Below are positions 38,863-48,293 of a stretch of DNA of 64,000 bases, piece after piece. The notes beneath the pieces are model-generated. The model saw only the letters and a list, made by a program, of their open reading frames with translations. It had not been told where the DNA came from and made no database searches. This DNA comes from Paracoccus sp. MC1862 (GTDB lineage: Bacteria; Pseudomonadota; Alphaproteobacteria; Rhodobacterales; Rhodobacteraceae). The DNA lies in assembly GCF_016617715.1 (NCBI RefSeq), contig NZ_CP067225.1, positions 1,736,001 through 1,800,000 on the forward strand, in the 5' to 3' direction. A program made the position numbers and the translations under genes. Each line of letters opens with the position of its first letter. Within the stretch, counting starts at the first letter, position 1.

Positions 38863-39201
38863 CAGCGGCTGGTTCATCCATACGGCACCCACCCTCCGGC
38901 GCTGCAGGAGATGATGGAATCGCATATGGCCGATCCGCTGCTGGCCGAGCGGTCAGCCCATCAAGCCAAGGTCATCGCCCGGCAGTTGCGGCGCCTGTTC
39001 CATCGGCGGCCCAAGCGTTCGGTCCAGCGGTTCTGGCTGCGCCTGCGGCTGGCCAGAACCGACGAACTGCTGCGCCGGACGCGGCTGGCCTTGGCCGGGG
39101 TGGCCGCGCCTTACGGCTTTGCCAAGGCGGCGCGTTTCGCCCTGTTATGCAAACCGGAAGCGCGAGACCCCGACGGACCGGTGCCGTCGGGGCTGGGGGC
39201 G
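38863..39201 (+). pseudogene. Decayed AraC/GlxA-family regulator, C-terminal part
   Basis: In this frame, with normal high-GC third positions, the sequence resembles the tandem helix-turn-helix end of GlxA-type AraC regulators. THPPALQEMMESHMADPL matches the lead-in helix. ARQLRRLFHRRPKRSVQRFWL, then LRLARTDELLRRTRLAL, and AAPYGFAKAARFALL match the recognition region, but with substitutions at conserved positions. No N-terminal domain precedes it and no proper stop ends it. I read it as the relic of a regulator of the adjacent amine genes. The remaining parts of 38719-39283 hold nothing that I can identify. Confidence 0.6.
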
Positions 39202-39283
39202 GCTGATTTGCGGCCCTTCGGGCAGGGACCGGCCGCAGGCCATCATCGCGCCGGACAGGACCGGCGCGACGGCCCTGTTCGTC

Positions 39284-39640
39284 CTATTTCGCGCGGATGG
39301 CGAAAAGCTTGCGGACGGTTTCCTCGGTCTTCCAGATGCCATCGAAGCCGGCCTCGACCAAGAAGGTATCGCCGGCGACATAGGTTTTCGGCTCCTGGTC
39401 CTTGTCGGTCAGGACCGCCCTGCCCTCGAACATGTGGATCAGCTCATCAACCTCGTACTTGACGCGGTAGCTTCCGGGGGTCGCCTCCCAGTAGCCGGTC
39501 AGGTACTTGCCGTCGTCGGACTGCCGCTCGATCCAAGTCTTCATGGTCGGCGAGCCTTCGACCGGCTGCCACCAGTCCAGATCGGTGGTGATCGGCTCGA
39601 CATTCGGTTTCTGGTAGCTGCCGAACTTGATGATGGCCAT
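39284..39640 (-). CDS. Cupin domain protein (DUF861/EutQ-like)
   Basis: The 118-residue single-domain cupin has TDLDWWQPVEGSPTMKTW, then YLTGYWEATPGSYRVKYEVDELIHMFEGRAVLTDKD and AGDTFLVEAGFDGIWKTEETVRKLF, read here as separate blocks. It matches the cupin_3 family found beside amine-catabolism genes. Its reaction, if any, is unknown. AGGAGC seven bases upstream supports the ATG at 39640. It is the last gene of the leftward group tmm-tdm-folD-purU, but a strong inverted repeat (39687-39720) separates it from purU, so its level may be set independently. Confidence 0.85.
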   Translation of the reverse strand: MAIIKFGSYQKPNVEPITTDLDWWQPVEGSPTMKTWIERQSDDGKYLTGYWEATPGSYRVKYEVDELIHMFEGRAVLTDKDQEPKTYVAGDTFLVEAGFDGIWKTEETVRKLFAIRAK

Positions 39641-39686
39641 GGTGATGCTCCTTTTCTGCGTGTCATCCGGGTGCCGGACAGTCATG

Positions 39687-39720
39687 TGTCCGCCCGCGCC
39701 AGTATCGGCACGGGCGGACA
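39687..39720. terminator. Hairpin between purU and the cupin gene
   Basis: A 14-base-pair stem with one G-T mismatch (TGTCCGCCCGCGCC and GGCACGGGCGGACA, six-base loop) fills most of the gap. There is no clear T-run, so it may be a partial terminator or an mRNA-stabilising structure. Confidence 0.55.
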
Positions 39721-39741
39721 GGGGTTGATCTGTCGGGGTGG

Positions 39742-40752
39742 TCAGCCCATGCGTTCGCTGGAATAGGAACTGGGCGAGGCCGGGAAGACCACCGTCTTGT
39801 TGCCGTTCAGGAAGACGCGGTGATGGGCATGGGCGTGGATGGCGCGGGCCAGCACCTGGCTTTCCACGTCGCGGCCGAGCGACACATAGTCCTCGGGCGA
39901 CTGGGCGTGGGTCACGCGGATCGTGTCCTGCTCGATGATCGGGCCTTCGTCGAGATCGGCGGTGACGTAATGCGAGGTCGCCCCGATCAGCTTCACCCCC
40001 CGCTCATAGGCCTGCTTGTAGGGGTTCGCCCCCTTGAACGAGGGCAGGAAGGAATGGTGGATGTTGATGATCCGCCCCGACATCTTCCGGCACATCGCGT
40101 CCGACAGCACCTGCATGTAGCGCGCAAGCACGATCAGCTCGGCCCCGGTGTCCTCGACCACATCCATGATCCGGGCCTCGGCCTCGGGCTTGTTTTCCTT
40201 GGTCACCCGGATGCAGTGGAAGGGGATGTCATGGTTCACCACCACCTTCTGGTAGTCCATGTGGTTCGAGATCACCGCCACGATCTCGACCGGCAGCGCC
40301 CCGATCCGCCAGCGATAGAGCAGGTCGTTCAGGCAATGCCCGAAACGCGAGACCATCACCACGACCTTCATTTTCTGCGTCTGGTCGTGGAAACTGTAGG
40401 TCATGCCAAAGCGGTCGGCGATTTCCCCGAAACCCTCGCCCAGCTTGTCCAGCGTCGTCTCCTTTTCCGAGGCGAAGCTGACGCGCATGAAGAACTTGCC
40501 CGTCTGCGGGTCGTCGAACTGCGAACTGTCGGTGATGTGGCAATCGGCCGCCGCCAGATAGCCGGAGATCGCCGCGACGATGCCCTTGGTGGAATCGCAG
40601 GTCACCGTCAGGCAGAATTTCGTCATCAAGGCGTCGGCGCCCTGCGTCTGCCGCGGCGCGGGGGCAGGCGTGGTCTTCACCGGCTTGACCCCGGCCTCCG
40701 GGGCAGGGCCGCGCAGGGCGCGGCCTTCCGCCACGATCTGATCCGCTTCCAT
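39742..40752 (-). CDS. purU: Formyltetrahydrofolate deformylase
   Basis: The protein has an N-terminal ACT domain (FCLTVTCDSTKGIVAAISGYL) and a formyltransferase-like catalytic domain with INIHHSFLPSF and GATSHYVTADLDEGPIIEQD. It hydrolyses 10-formyl-tetrahydrofolate to formate and tetrahydrofolate. Here it would complete oxidation of methyl groups released by Tdm and Dmm. AAGGAG precedes the ATG at 40752, giving 336 residues with an extra proline-rich N-terminal segment of about 42. Starting at 40626 gives the usual 294 residues but has no clear ribosome-binding site. It follows folD by 14 bases. Confidence 0.92.
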   Translation of the reverse strand: MEADQIVAEGRALRGPAPEAGVKPVKTTPAPAPRQTQGADALMTKFCLTVTCDSTKGIVAAISGYLAAADCHITDSSQFDDPQTGKFFMRVSFASEKETTLDKLGEGFGEIADRFGMTYSFHDQTQKMKVVVMVSRFGHCLNDLLYRWRIGALPVEIVAVISNHMDYQKVVVNHDIPFHCIRVTKENKPEAEARIMDVVEDTGAELIVLARYMQVLSDAMCRKMSGRIINIHHSFLPSFKGANPYKQAYERGVKLIGATSHYVTADLDEGPIIEQDTIRVTHAQSPEDYVSLGRDVESQVLARAIHAHAHHRVFLNGNKTVVFPASPSSYSSERMG

Positions 40753-40766
40753 GATGTCTTCTCCTT

Positions 40767-41654
40767 TCATGAGCCCATTCCCTCGGGTTCGGGCAGATTG
40801 TTGGCGCGGCAGCAGGCGGTGATGGTATTGGCCAGCAGGCAGGCGATGGTCATCGGCCCGACCCCGCCCGGTACCGGGGTGATCGCCCCGGCCACCTGCG
40901 CAGCGCTGCCATAGTCCACGTCGCCGACAAGTCGGGTCGCGCCATCCTCCTCGATCCGGTTGATGCCCACGTCGATGACGGTGGCGCCGGGCCTGATCCA
41001 GTCGCCGGGGATCATGTTCGGCCGGCCCACCGCCGCCACGACGATGTCGGCACCCCGGCACAATTCAGCCAGGTTCCTCGTCCGGCTGTGGGCGATCGTC
41101 ACCGTGCAGTTCTCGCGCAGCAGCAGTTGCGCCATCGGTTTGCCGACGATGTTGGACCGCCCCACGACGACCGCGTGAAGGCCCGACAGGTCGCCCAGCC
41201 GGTCCTTCAGCATCATCAGGCAACCCAAGGGCGTGCAGGGCACCATGGCCTTCTGCCCGCTGCCAAGCAGCCCGACGCTGAGGACATGAAAGCCGTCCAC
41301 GTCCTTCGCGGGGTTGATCGCGTTGATGACCGCATCGCTGTCGAGATGGCCGGGCAGCGGAAGCTGCACCAGTATCCCATGCACGGCAGGATCGGCATTC
41401 AGCCGCGCGATCACCGCCATCAGCTCATCCTGTGAAATCCCGGCCGCCAGCTTGTGCTCGAAGCTTTCCATCCCCGCGGCGCGGGTCTGGATGCCCTTGT
41501 TGCGGACGTAAACCTCGGAGGCCGGGTCTTCGCCGACCAGCACCACCGCCAGCCCCGGCACGATCCCGTGCTCTGCCTTCAGGGCAGAGACGTGATCCGC
41601 GACCCGCGCCCGCAGCCCCGCGGCAAAACTCTTTCCGTCGATGATCGAACCCAT
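40767..41654 (-). CDS. folD: Methylenetetrahydrofolate dehydrogenase/cyclohydrolase
   Basis: The 295-residue bifunctional enzyme oxidises methylene-tetrahydrofolate and opens the methenyl form to 10-formyl-tetrahydrofolate. The family signatures are [15 protein letters not shown], with the Tyr and Lys active-site region, and [18 protein letters not shown] with [11 protein letters not shown] and [11 protein letters not shown]. It lies between tdm and purU and supplies purU's substrate. It may therefore be a second, pathway-dedicated folD. A genome-wide count would decide this. Its stop overlaps a possible upstream start for purU. Confidence 0.95.
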   Translation of the reverse strand: MGSIIDGKSFAAGLRARVADHVSALKAEHGIVPGLAVVLVGEDPASEVYVRNKGIQTRAAGMESFEHKLAAGISQDELMAVIARLNADPAVHGILVQLPLPGHLDSDAVINAINPAKDVDGFHVLSVGLLGSGQKAMVPCTPLGCLMMLKDRLGDLSGLHAVVVGRSNIVGKPMAQLLLRENCTVTIAHSRTRNLAELCRGADIVVAAVGRPNMIPGDWIRPGATVIDVGINRIEEDGATRLVGDVDYGSAAQVAGAITPVPGGVGPMTIACLLANTITACCRANNLPEPEGMGS

Positions 41655-41737
41655 TTTCCTCCCCCTCAGACAGCAGGGATGCTTTTCCGGCCCGCGCCCC
41701 TCGGGGCGCGGATGGTTCCGTTGCCACCGCTGCCATA

Positions 41738-44110
41738 TCAGGCGCGGGGACGTTCCTTCTTGGGATCGTAATGCGGGAAGGCGGTGACGCGCGCCCCGAT
41801 CCGCTTGAGATGGCCGTCGAGCCGCCCCACCTCGACCTCGGTCCCCTGCTCGGCATGGGCCACGTCCACCCGTGCCAGCGCGATCATCTGCCCGTCCCGC
41901 GGCACCCGCATGGCCGAGCAGATCTCGCCCACCTGCGCCCGGCCGATGCGGATGCAGTCGCCATGCCCGACGCGTTCCTGCCCGTCGATCATCAGGCCCA
42001 CGAACTTGCGCGACGGATGCTCTTTGCGACGGACCAGCGCATCGCGCCCGACGAAATCGGCGGTCTTGGACTTGAGCGGCACGGTGAAGCCGACGCCCGC
42101 CTCGAAGGGGTCGGTCTGGTCGCTGAAGTCATAGCCCGCGAAGACCAGCCCCGCCTCGATCCGCACCAGGTCCAGCCCGGCCAGGCCCATGGGCCTGATG
42201 CCCAGGGGTTGGCCCGCTTCCCAGATCGCGTCGAACACGGCCTCGCCGTCGCGGGGGTGGCAGAAGACCTCGTAGCCGAGTTCGCCGGTATAGCCGGTGC
42301 GGGACACCACGACCGGCACGCCATCAATCCCGCCGATCCGGCCCACGGTGAAGCGGAACCAGCCAAGCTCCTCCAGCGAGGGCTGGTGCGGCGGGGTCCA
42401 GATGATCTGCGCCAGCAGCTCGCGCGATTTCGGGCCTTGGACGGCCAGGTTGTGCATCTGGTCGGTGGACGACCGGATCATCACGTTCAGTCCCAGCCGC
42501 GCGGCTTCCTCGCGCATCCAGGCGCCGCCCTCGTCGCTGCCGCCGATCCAGCGGAAGTTCTGGTCGCCCAGGCGGAACAGGGTGCCGTCGTCGATCATGC
42601 CGCCATGCGGATAGCACATCGCGGAATAGACCACCTGCCCATGGCCCAGCTTGCTTACGTCGCGGGTCAGCACCCAGTTCAGCAGCCCCTCGGCATCGGG
42701 ACCCGTCACCTCGAATTTGCGCAGCGGCGACAGGTCCATCGCCACGACGCCCTCGCGGCAGGCCCAGTAGCTTTCCACCGGATCGCAGCCGGGGAAGCTG
42801 TTGGGCAGCCAGAAGCCGCGGTATTCGACGAAGTCGCGCGTCATGGCGGCGAATTTCTGGTGGAAAGCGGTTTCGCGCGTCATGATCGGTTCCGAGTCAG
42901 GGGTCGGACGCCAGGCGACGGCACGCTGGAAACGTTCGGTCGCGGCATAGGTCCGCAGGTGGATGTCGGTCAGGGTCCAGCCGTTCGCGGCGGTGGTGTC
43001 GTCGGGGCAGGCCGAGGACACGCAGACGATGTCGGTCAAGGCCCGCAGCATCACATAGTCGCCCGGCCGGGACCACGGCTCGTCGGCATACATGACCCCA
43101 TGCGCGTCGATGCCGGTGTTGAAGAAGAAGTTGGCCGCCATCCAGCCGCGCCGCGCCGGCACCCCGTATTCCGCCAGCGCTGCGTTGAAGTTGTCGGTGC
43201 AGTTGGCGTGGCCCGGATAGCCGATGTCGTCATAGTATTTCGCCGCGCAGGCCATGGCGAAGGCGTCATGCCGCCCGCAGGTATCCTGCACGACCTCGAT
43301 CAGCGGGGTCAGGTCATGGTCGTAGTATTTCGCGTGCAGCCCCGGCATCGGATAGGAATGCCCCATCAGCGTCCGCGTCGAGGTCACGTCCAGCGGGTTG
43401 AAGATGCCGCGATCCACCTTGCGGGCGTCGAAGCACTGGAAATCCGTGCATTGCCGGCCATCGACATCGATGATCTGCAGGTATTCGCCGGCCCGGAGCA
43501 GATAGGCCTCGGCCGTCGAGGACTTCACCCGCAGGTCAAGGACGGGGTCGGCCAGCGGATCGGCCAAGGCGAAGCTGCCCGCCTCGCGCGGTCTGGCCCG
43601 GTTCACCAGCAGGGTCAGGGGCGTGGCGGTGTCCTGCCGCTCGAAGTCCATCGCCTCGCCCGGCGCGGCGACCACCAGCCATCCCTCGGCCTGCGCGGTG
43701 AAATCCGCCCGGTCGCCTGCGGTGGAACGGTCGCCGAAAAGGCCGATGGCACGGGCCTTTCCGATGTCGATCCCGCGCGCGGCCATGCCCTTGCGAAGCC
43801 GGTCGAGACCTGGCTGGCCCGAGGCCAGCAGCGCCCGCAGCCCGTCCGCGGGCACATCGGCCGCGGCCCCCAGGATGCCCGCGTCAAGGCGGCCATCCCG
43901 GTGGGCGGCCAGCAGCTCGGCGCGCTGCCCGCCCTCGTCGTTCATGATCTCGATCCGGTCGCCGGCCAGGACCGGCACCATCACGGCGCCCGCCCCCGGA
44001 ACCGAATAGCGTTCCTGCGCCGGGGCGAGGTTGTAGCTGGCGACCCGGCGCGAACGCGTCGCCTGCGGCGGACCGGGCCGAAGCAGCCGGTCATAGGGAA
44101 GGGACAGCAT
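41738..44110 (-). CDS. tdm: Trimethylamine N-oxide demethylase
   Basis: The 790-residue fusion has a DUF1989-type N-terminal half (about residues 195-370) and a GcvT-type tetrahydrofolate half (about 405-780), the architecture of characterised Tdm. The first half is rich in Cys (221, 226, 278, 304, 363, 368); in the known enzyme three Cys bind zinc. The folate half shows [19 protein letters not shown] and [21 protein letters not shown]. It converts the N-oxide to dimethylamine and formaldehyde, which is passed to tetrahydrofolate. Nine bases separate it from tmm. The next gene, folD, is 83 bases away. Confidence 0.93.
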   Translation of the reverse strand: MLSLPYDRLLRPGPPQATRSRRVASYNLAPAQERYSVPGAGAVMVPVLAGDRIEIMNDEGGQRAELLAAHRDGRLDAGILGAAADVPADGLRALLASGQPGLDRLRKGMAARGIDIGKARAIGLFGDRSTAGDRADFTAQAEGWLVVAAPGEAMDFERQDTATPLTLLVNRARPREAGSFALADPLADPVLDLRVKSSTAEAYLLRAGEYLQIIDVDGRQCTDFQCFDARKVDRGIFNPLDVTSTRTLMGHSYPMPGLHAKYYDHDLTPLIEVVQDTCGRHDAFAMACAAKYYDDIGYPGHANCTDNFNAALAEYGVPARRGWMAANFFFNTGIDAHGVMYADEPWSRPGDYVMLRALTDIVCVSSACPDDTTAANGWTLTDIHLRTYAATERFQRAVAWRPTPDSEPIMTRETAFHQKFAAMTRDFVEYRGFWLPNSFPGCDPVESYWACREGVVAMDLSPLRKFEVTGPDAEGLLNWVLTRDVSKLGHGQVVYSAMCYPHGGMIDDGTLFRLGDQNFRWIGGSDEGGAWMREEAARLGLNVMIRSSTDQMHNLAVQGPKSRELLAQIIWTPPHQPSLEELGWFRFTVGRIGGIDGVPVVVSRTGYTGELGYEVFCHPRDGEAVFDAIWEAGQPLGIRPMGLAGLDLVRIEAGLVFAGYDFSDQTDPFEAGVGFTVPLKSKTADFVGRDALVRRKEHPSRKFVGLMIDGQERVGHGDCIRIGRAQVGEICSAMRVPRDGQMIALARVDVAHAEQGTEVEVGRLDGHLKRIGARVTAFPHYDPKKERPRA

Positions 44111-44119
44111 GTCAGGCCC

Positions 44120-45550
44120 TCACGCCGGAAGAGAAAGAAGGCGGCAATCCTGATCCATCGCCGCCGGCTGGTCCCGAAGGATTTTCTCGTCCTTGTGGGG
44201 CGCGGATTCGTTCTGGAGATAGGTCTCCATGCTGTCGTCCAGCGCATCCTTCCAAGGCGTGTGATGCACCGGCGCCATCGTCCCGGTGATGACCGAGCGG
44301 TAGCAGTTGTTGCGGAAACCCATGATGTCCTGAGCCTTGTGCTTCTTCCATTCGAAGAAGGCCTTGCAGGCACCATCGACATCAAAGCTGGGATAGTCGG
44401 TCTCGGCGATCAGTTCCTTGACGTAGTCGCCCTGGTACTGGATCGCATATTTCACGTCGTCCGAGGCTTCCTCGCGCGCCTCGCGCTCGGCCACGTCGGC
44501 CAGCATCACCTGCTTGTCCGCCGGGATGGCGATGCGGTCCAGGATGATGTCGCGGACATACCAGGCTTGGGCGTCGAACATGTTGAAGGTGAACCACTGG
44601 TCCTGCATCCCCAGATAGAACATCCTGGGATTGTGGACATAGACCACCCCTTTCCACAGGTCGGCGGTCGCCAGCCGGTTCTTCGTCTTCAACCGCAGGT
44701 CGTCGGGCAGGAAGGGGAAATAATGCCGGTAGCCGGTGCAGAGGATGATGGCATCCACGTCCTTGCTGCTGCCGTCGGCGAAATGGGCGGTCTTCCCGTC
44801 GATATGCGTCAGCGCCGGCTTTTCGTCCCAATTATCAGGCCATTTGAAGCCCATGGGGGCCGAGCGATAGGAACTGGTGACGGATTTCGCGCCGTATTTC
44901 CAGCATTGCGAGCCGATGTCCTCGGCGGAATAGGACGCGCCCAGGATCAGCACGTCCTTGCCCGAGAATTCGCAGGCGTCGCGGAAATCATGGGCGTGGA
45001 CGATCCGGCCCTTGAACTGCGCGAAGCCCGGATATTCCGGCACGTTCGGGCTTGAGAAATGGCCCGAGGCCACGATCACGTTGTCGAACCGCTCCTTGTA
45101 GACGCGGTCCGCCTTCATGTCGTGGATGGTGATGGTGAAATCATCGGCCTCGGCGTCGTATTCGACCCAGCGGATGACGCTGCTGAAGCGGATCCAGTCG
45201 CGGACGCCCGCCTTCTTCACCCGGCCTTCGATGTAATCGAACATCACCGGGCGCGGCGGATAAGAGGCGATCTGCTTGCCGAAATGCTCCTCGAACGGAT
45301 AATCGGCGAATTCCAGCCCTTCCTTGGGACCGTTGGTCCAGAGATAGCGATACATCGAGCCATGCACCGGCTCGCCATTCTCGTCGACGCCGGTGCGCCA
45401 AGTGTAATTCCACAAGCCTCCCCAGTTCGCCTGCTTTTCAAAACAGACGATTTCCGGGATCTCCGCGCCCTTCTGGGCCGCAGATTGAAAGGCGCGCAGT
45501 TGGGCAAGCCCCGAAGGCCCCGCGCCGATGATCGCGATGCGCTTTGTCAT
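44120..45550 (-). CDS. tmm: Trimethylamine monooxygenase
   Basis: The 476-residue flavin monooxygenase has the FAD motif GAGPSG (residues 9-14), the FMO signature [11 protein letters not shown] and the NADPH-binding [28 protein letters not shown] and [21 protein letters not shown] are characteristic of bacterial Tmm rather than generic FMOs. It oxidises trimethylamine to its N-oxide with NADPH and O2. The start is the ATG at 45550; a much longer in-frame upstream reading runs into the divergent gene and is rejected. It heads the leftward group tmm-tdm-folD-purU-cupin. The 168-base upstream region carries strong dyads. Confidence 0.95.
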   Translation of the reverse strand: MTKRIAIIGAGPSGLAQLRAFQSAAQKGAEIPEIVCFEKQANWGGLWNYTWRTGVDENGEPVHGSMYRYLWTNGPKEGLEFADYPFEEHFGKQIASYPPRPVMFDYIEGRVKKAGVRDWIRFSSVIRWVEYDAEADDFTITIHDMKADRVYKERFDNVIVASGHFSSPNVPEYPGFAQFKGRIVHAHDFRDACEFSGKDVLILGASYSAEDIGSQCWKYGAKSVTSSYRSAPMGFKWPDNWDEKPALTHIDGKTAHFADGSSKDVDAIILCTGYRHYFPFLPDDLRLKTKNRLATADLWKGVVYVHNPRMFYLGMQDQWFTFNMFDAQAWYVRDIILDRIAIPADKQVMLADVAEREAREEASDDVKYAIQYQGDYVKELIAETDYPSFDVDGACKAFFEWKKHKAQDIMGFRNNCYRSVITGTMAPVHHTPWKDALDDSMETYLQNESAPHKDEKILRDQPAAMDQDCRLLSLPA

Positions 45551-45570
45551 GTGGTCCGTTCTCCTCCCCA

Positions 45571-45628
45571 GGATGGTCCGACCAGTTTTCAAAAGTGGTT
45601 CAATAACCCTGAACCAATCAGACCATCC
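45571..45628. promoter_or_regulatory. Nested dyads in the tmm control region, candidate GntR operator
   Basis: TGGT-CCG-ACCA (45574-45584) fits the FadR-type GntR consensus TGGTNNNACCA. TGGTTCA-N7-TGAACCA (45596-45616) is a second perfect dyad. The outer arms GGATGGTC (45571) and GACCATCC (45621) are also complementary. The site lies between tmm and a divergent gene, 1.4 kb from a GntR/FadR-type regulator gene. Confidence 0.6.
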
Positions 45629-45718
45629 CTTTCCCGATCTGGCAACAGATTTCTTGGCCGTACCCGGATGCGGCGATTTGCCGCTGTTCTTCAAGGAAAT
45701 CGCGCTATTGTCGCGGGG

Positions 45719-47032
45719 ATGAACAGGACCAGCCTTGCCCAGAGACTCGCGGTCGGCGCATCCCTGCCACGTCTTGGGGCGGCGGATCGCGCCCCGTTGC
45801 GAATCGGTTTCCTCACCCCCTTGTCCGGCCCCGAAGAGCCTTGGGGCCGCCCGGGACTGGACGGGTGCCGCATCTGGATGGACTGGATCAACGCGCGCGG
45901 CGGCCTGATGGTGGCCGGCAAGCGGCACCGGGTCGAGATCGTCGCCCATGACAGCGCGCAAGGACCCGAGCAGACCCTGCAGGCCGCGCGCGACATGGCC
46001 GAGCGGCTGCATGTCCGGCTGATCCTGACGCTGGGGGGCGACAGCTTCGCGGCCGCCATACCCTACCTGATGCAGCGCCGGATGCTGGTGGCGACGTTGC
46101 TGCCCTCGGACCTGACTCCCGACACGCCCTTCCTGATCGCCCCCGTCGAGGTTCATCCGTTCTTCAACGCGACCGGAGTCGAATGGCTGGCGCGGCAGTT
46201 GCCCCCTGCCCGCCGCGTGGCGCTGTGCACCCAGACCGACAGCCTCGGCCTGCCGTCGCTGGCGGTCTATCGCACGGCCTTCGATGCCGTCGGCTGGTCG
46301 CGGATCAGGGAATTGCGCTATGCCCCGCGCGAGGGCGATGCCGACGCGATCGTGGCCGCGATGATGGCGGATGATCCCGATGTGCTGTGCTGGTGCTCAT
46401 CCACCTCGCCGATGGTCCATGCGCTGACCGAGGCGGCATGGCGGCGCGGCTTCAGGGGCCAGATCCTGTCCTGCGTGGCCGATGGCTATCCGCGCCTGAT
46501 TGCCCGCACCTCGCCCGAGTTCATGGAAGGCTACACCTTCCAGTTCCCCGATTTCGACGACCCGATGCTGGCCGACGTCCCCTTCTTCTTCCGCCAGCCA
46601 CAGGCTTTCTTCGAGGCATACAACGCCCGCTTTCCGGGGGAATGGGGCGCGGTGAGCTGGGAATACGCCTCGATCCTGGATCTGTGGCACGGGGCGGTGG
46701 AACTGGCAGACACGGTCGAGCCGGCCTCGGTCCTGGCGGCGATGAAGCGCACCCAACAGGTTCCCCATGCCTTCGGTCCCGCGCGCTGGACCGGACGCGA
46801 GCTGTTCGGCACCGACAATGCCCTGATCGGCGACTGGCCCGTGGTGGCGATCCGGGACGGCCGCGCGCGCATTCAGGAATTCGGCTCGGTGCTGGACTGG
46901 CTCGATCGCCACGGCGAGGCGCTGGCCCGGCAACTGGACGGACTGGGCCAGTCGTGGCACCAGCGCCTGCGCCGCCAGATCAGCCGTCCTGAAGCAGCAG
47001 CTTCTGATCCTCGATCAGCCCCAGCTTCATGA
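45719..47032 (+). CDS. Type 1 periplasmic-binding-fold protein, urea/amide-binding branch
   Basis: The 437-residue protein has the Peripla_BP_6 fold of branched-chain amino acid, urea and short-chain amide receptors ([20 protein letters not shown] at the start, [20 protein letters not shown], then [20 protein letters not shown]). The N-terminus, [20 protein letters not shown], has no convincing Sec hydrophobic core, and no permease or ATPase gene is near. It may be a cytosolic sensor like AmiC rather than a transport component. It starts divergently from tmm across the dyad region, and its end overlaps the converging GntR gene by 53 bases. Confidence 0.8.
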   Translation: MNRTSLAQRLAVGASLPRLGAADRAPLRIGFLTPLSGPEEPWGRPGLDGCRIWMDWINARGGLMVAGKRHRVEIVAHDSAQGPEQTLQAARDMAERLHVRLILTLGGDSFAAAIPYLMQRRMLVATLLPSDLTPDTPFLIAPVEVHPFFNATGVEWLARQLPPARRVALCTQTDSLGLPSLAVYRTAFDAVGWSRIRELRYAPREGDADAIVAAMMADDPDVLCWCSSTSPMVHALTEAAWRRGFRGQILSCVADGYPRLIARTSPEFMEGYTFQFPDFDDPMLADVPFFFRQPQAFFEAYNARFPGEWGAVSWEYASILDLWHGAVELADTVEPASVLAAMKRTQQVPHAFGPARWTGRELFGTDNALIGDWPVVAIRDGRARIQEFGSVLDWLDRHGEALARQLDGLGQSWHQRLRRQISRPEAAASDPRSAPAS

Positions 47033-47702
47033 ATTCGCAGGCTTCCTCGATGTCGCGGGCGGTAATCGCGTTGAACAGCGAATTATAGCCGCGCTGATAG
47101 CGGGCGATCCGGTCCGGCGTCAGGTGGCGGCGATACATGGCGGCGCGGAAGGACTGTCGCCGGGCGTCCAGCACCAGGTTGTAGCAGGCGATCAGCAGCG
47201 GGTTGCCGGTGCCCGCCGCGATCTGGCGGTGGAACTCCTCCTCCAGCCGGACGAAGGCCATGGCGTCCACCTGCACGGCCTCCATCTGCGACAGGGTCTC
47301 GCCCAGGGCCTCGATCTGGCGGGGGGACATGCTGATGATGGCCAGGCGGATCATCTCTGGCTCCATGATCCCGCGCATCACCTGCAACTGCAGGGGACCG
47401 GTTTCCGCAGCCACGGCGGAAGCCGATTCCTTGGCGCCTTCGGGATCGAAGGTCACGAACGACCCCGACCCCGCCCGCCGGCGGATCAGGCCTGCGGCCT
47501 CGACCTGATCCAGCGCCTCGCGCACGGTGTTGCGCGCCACGCCCAGGTCCTGCGCCAGCTGGCGTTCCGAGGGCAGCCGCTCCTCCAGCCCGTATTCCTG
47601 CGACACGATCCGCATGGTCAGCGTATCGACGACATACTGGACCGTCTCTCCCAGCATCGGGGCATTGCGACGGGCCGCGGGAATTACATGACTGGAGGAC
47701 AT
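46980..47702 (-). CDS. GntR/FadR-family transcriptional regulator
   Basis: The 240-residue protein has an N-terminal winged helix (about residues 20-85: LPSERQLAQDLGVARNTVREALDQVEAAGLIRR, read as two blocks) and a C-terminal FCD ligand domain (about 105-230) with the metal-binding pattern of FadR-type proteins (EEEFHRQIAAGTGNPLL). It most likely represses the adjacent tmm promoter, whose upstream DNA contains TGGTNNNACCA. A related TGGT-N5-ACCA lies at its own start. The ligand is probably a methylated amine or its N-oxide. Its 3' end overlaps the converging receptor gene. Confidence 0.9.
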   Translation of the reverse strand: MSSSHVIPAARRNAPMLGETVQYVVDTLTMRIVSQEYGLEERLPSERQLAQDLGVARNTVREALDQVEAAGLIRRRAGSGSFVTFDPEGAKESASAVAAETGPLQLQVMRGIMEPEMIRLAIISMSPRQIEALGETLSQMEAVQVDAMAFVRLEEEFHRQIAAGTGNPLLIACYNLVLDARRQSFRAAMYRRHLTPDRIARYQRGYNSLFNAITARDIEEACEFMKLGLIEDQKLLLQDG

Positions 47703-47717
47703 CGCCTGAGAGTTCCG

Positions 47718-47730
47718 TGGTATTGCACCA
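47718..47730. promoter_or_regulatory. TGGT-N5-ACCA dyad at the GntR gene start
   Basis: TGGT-ATTGC-ACCA lies 16 bases upstream of the regulator's start codon, where autorepression would act. The spacing (five) differs from the classic three, so the call is tentative. The rest of 47703-47953 holds nothing that I can identify. Confidence 0.4.
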
Positions 47731-47953
47731 TGCCGGGCGAGCCGGACGGCTCAGCCCCTAGTTACGCGTTCGGGACCGCGATCTCCAAGGAGAGACTGCC
47801 GGATAAACGCGGCCTTCCCCGGATCGACTGCCCTTGCCTTTCCGGCAGGACCCGGCGCAGCCCTTCAGGACCTCGTCCGGGATCGTCCGCTTGTCGGCTG
47901 GTGCCGAAAACGATCGCGATAGTGATTGACCGCACCGAAGGGGGAAGCATGGC

Positions 47954-48293
47954 ATGATCCTCGCCCTCTTCGGCTTCCTGCTGCTGGTGATCCTAGCGCT
48001 GCTGGTCGTCGGCATGTTCATGGAAACCAGCGCCGCGATCCTGCTGATGGCGCCCGCAGCCGCCCGCTATGGCATCGATCCGATCCATTTCGGCATCGTC
48101 GTCATCAACATCGAGATCGGCCTGCTGACCCCGCCGCTTGCCGCCAACCTCTACGTAGCCGCGCTGACGAACCGCATTCCCATCATGGCGCTTTTGCGGC
48201 AGAATGGGCGGTTCCTGCTGGCCTGCCTGATCATGCTGGCGGCGATCCACCCAAGTGCCCGGCATCGCGCTGTGGTACTATATCCCGCCAAGA
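47954..48293 (+). pseudogene. TRAP transporter large permease (DctM) remnant
   Basis: About 100 codons remain of a protein that is normally about 430 residues. After a DctM-like start (MILALFGFLLLVI), the frame goes straight into the end of the family (VVGMFMETSAAILLMAPAAAR, then FGIVVINIEIGLLTPPLAANL), so the middle appears deleted. Near 48248 an apparent extra C shifts the frame; the expected ending [12 protein letters not shown] continues in the next frame. At 48294 it breaks into the duplicated phosphotransferase sequence. A GTG at 48255 could produce a chimera of the two. It marks the right junction of the 24-kb block. Confidence 0.8.

Noticed and set aside
41771..45055. A 1094-codon open frame antisense to tdm and tmm
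   Set aside because: The minus strand holds two clear enzymes with complete motifs. The plus-strand frame has no recognisable domain and is the usual by-product of high third-position GC.
45719..47032. Receptor gene as TmoX, the binding protein of the N-oxide transporter
   Set aside because: TmoX belongs to the glycine betaine-binding family. This protein has the branched-chain/amide-type fold and lacks partner permease genes.
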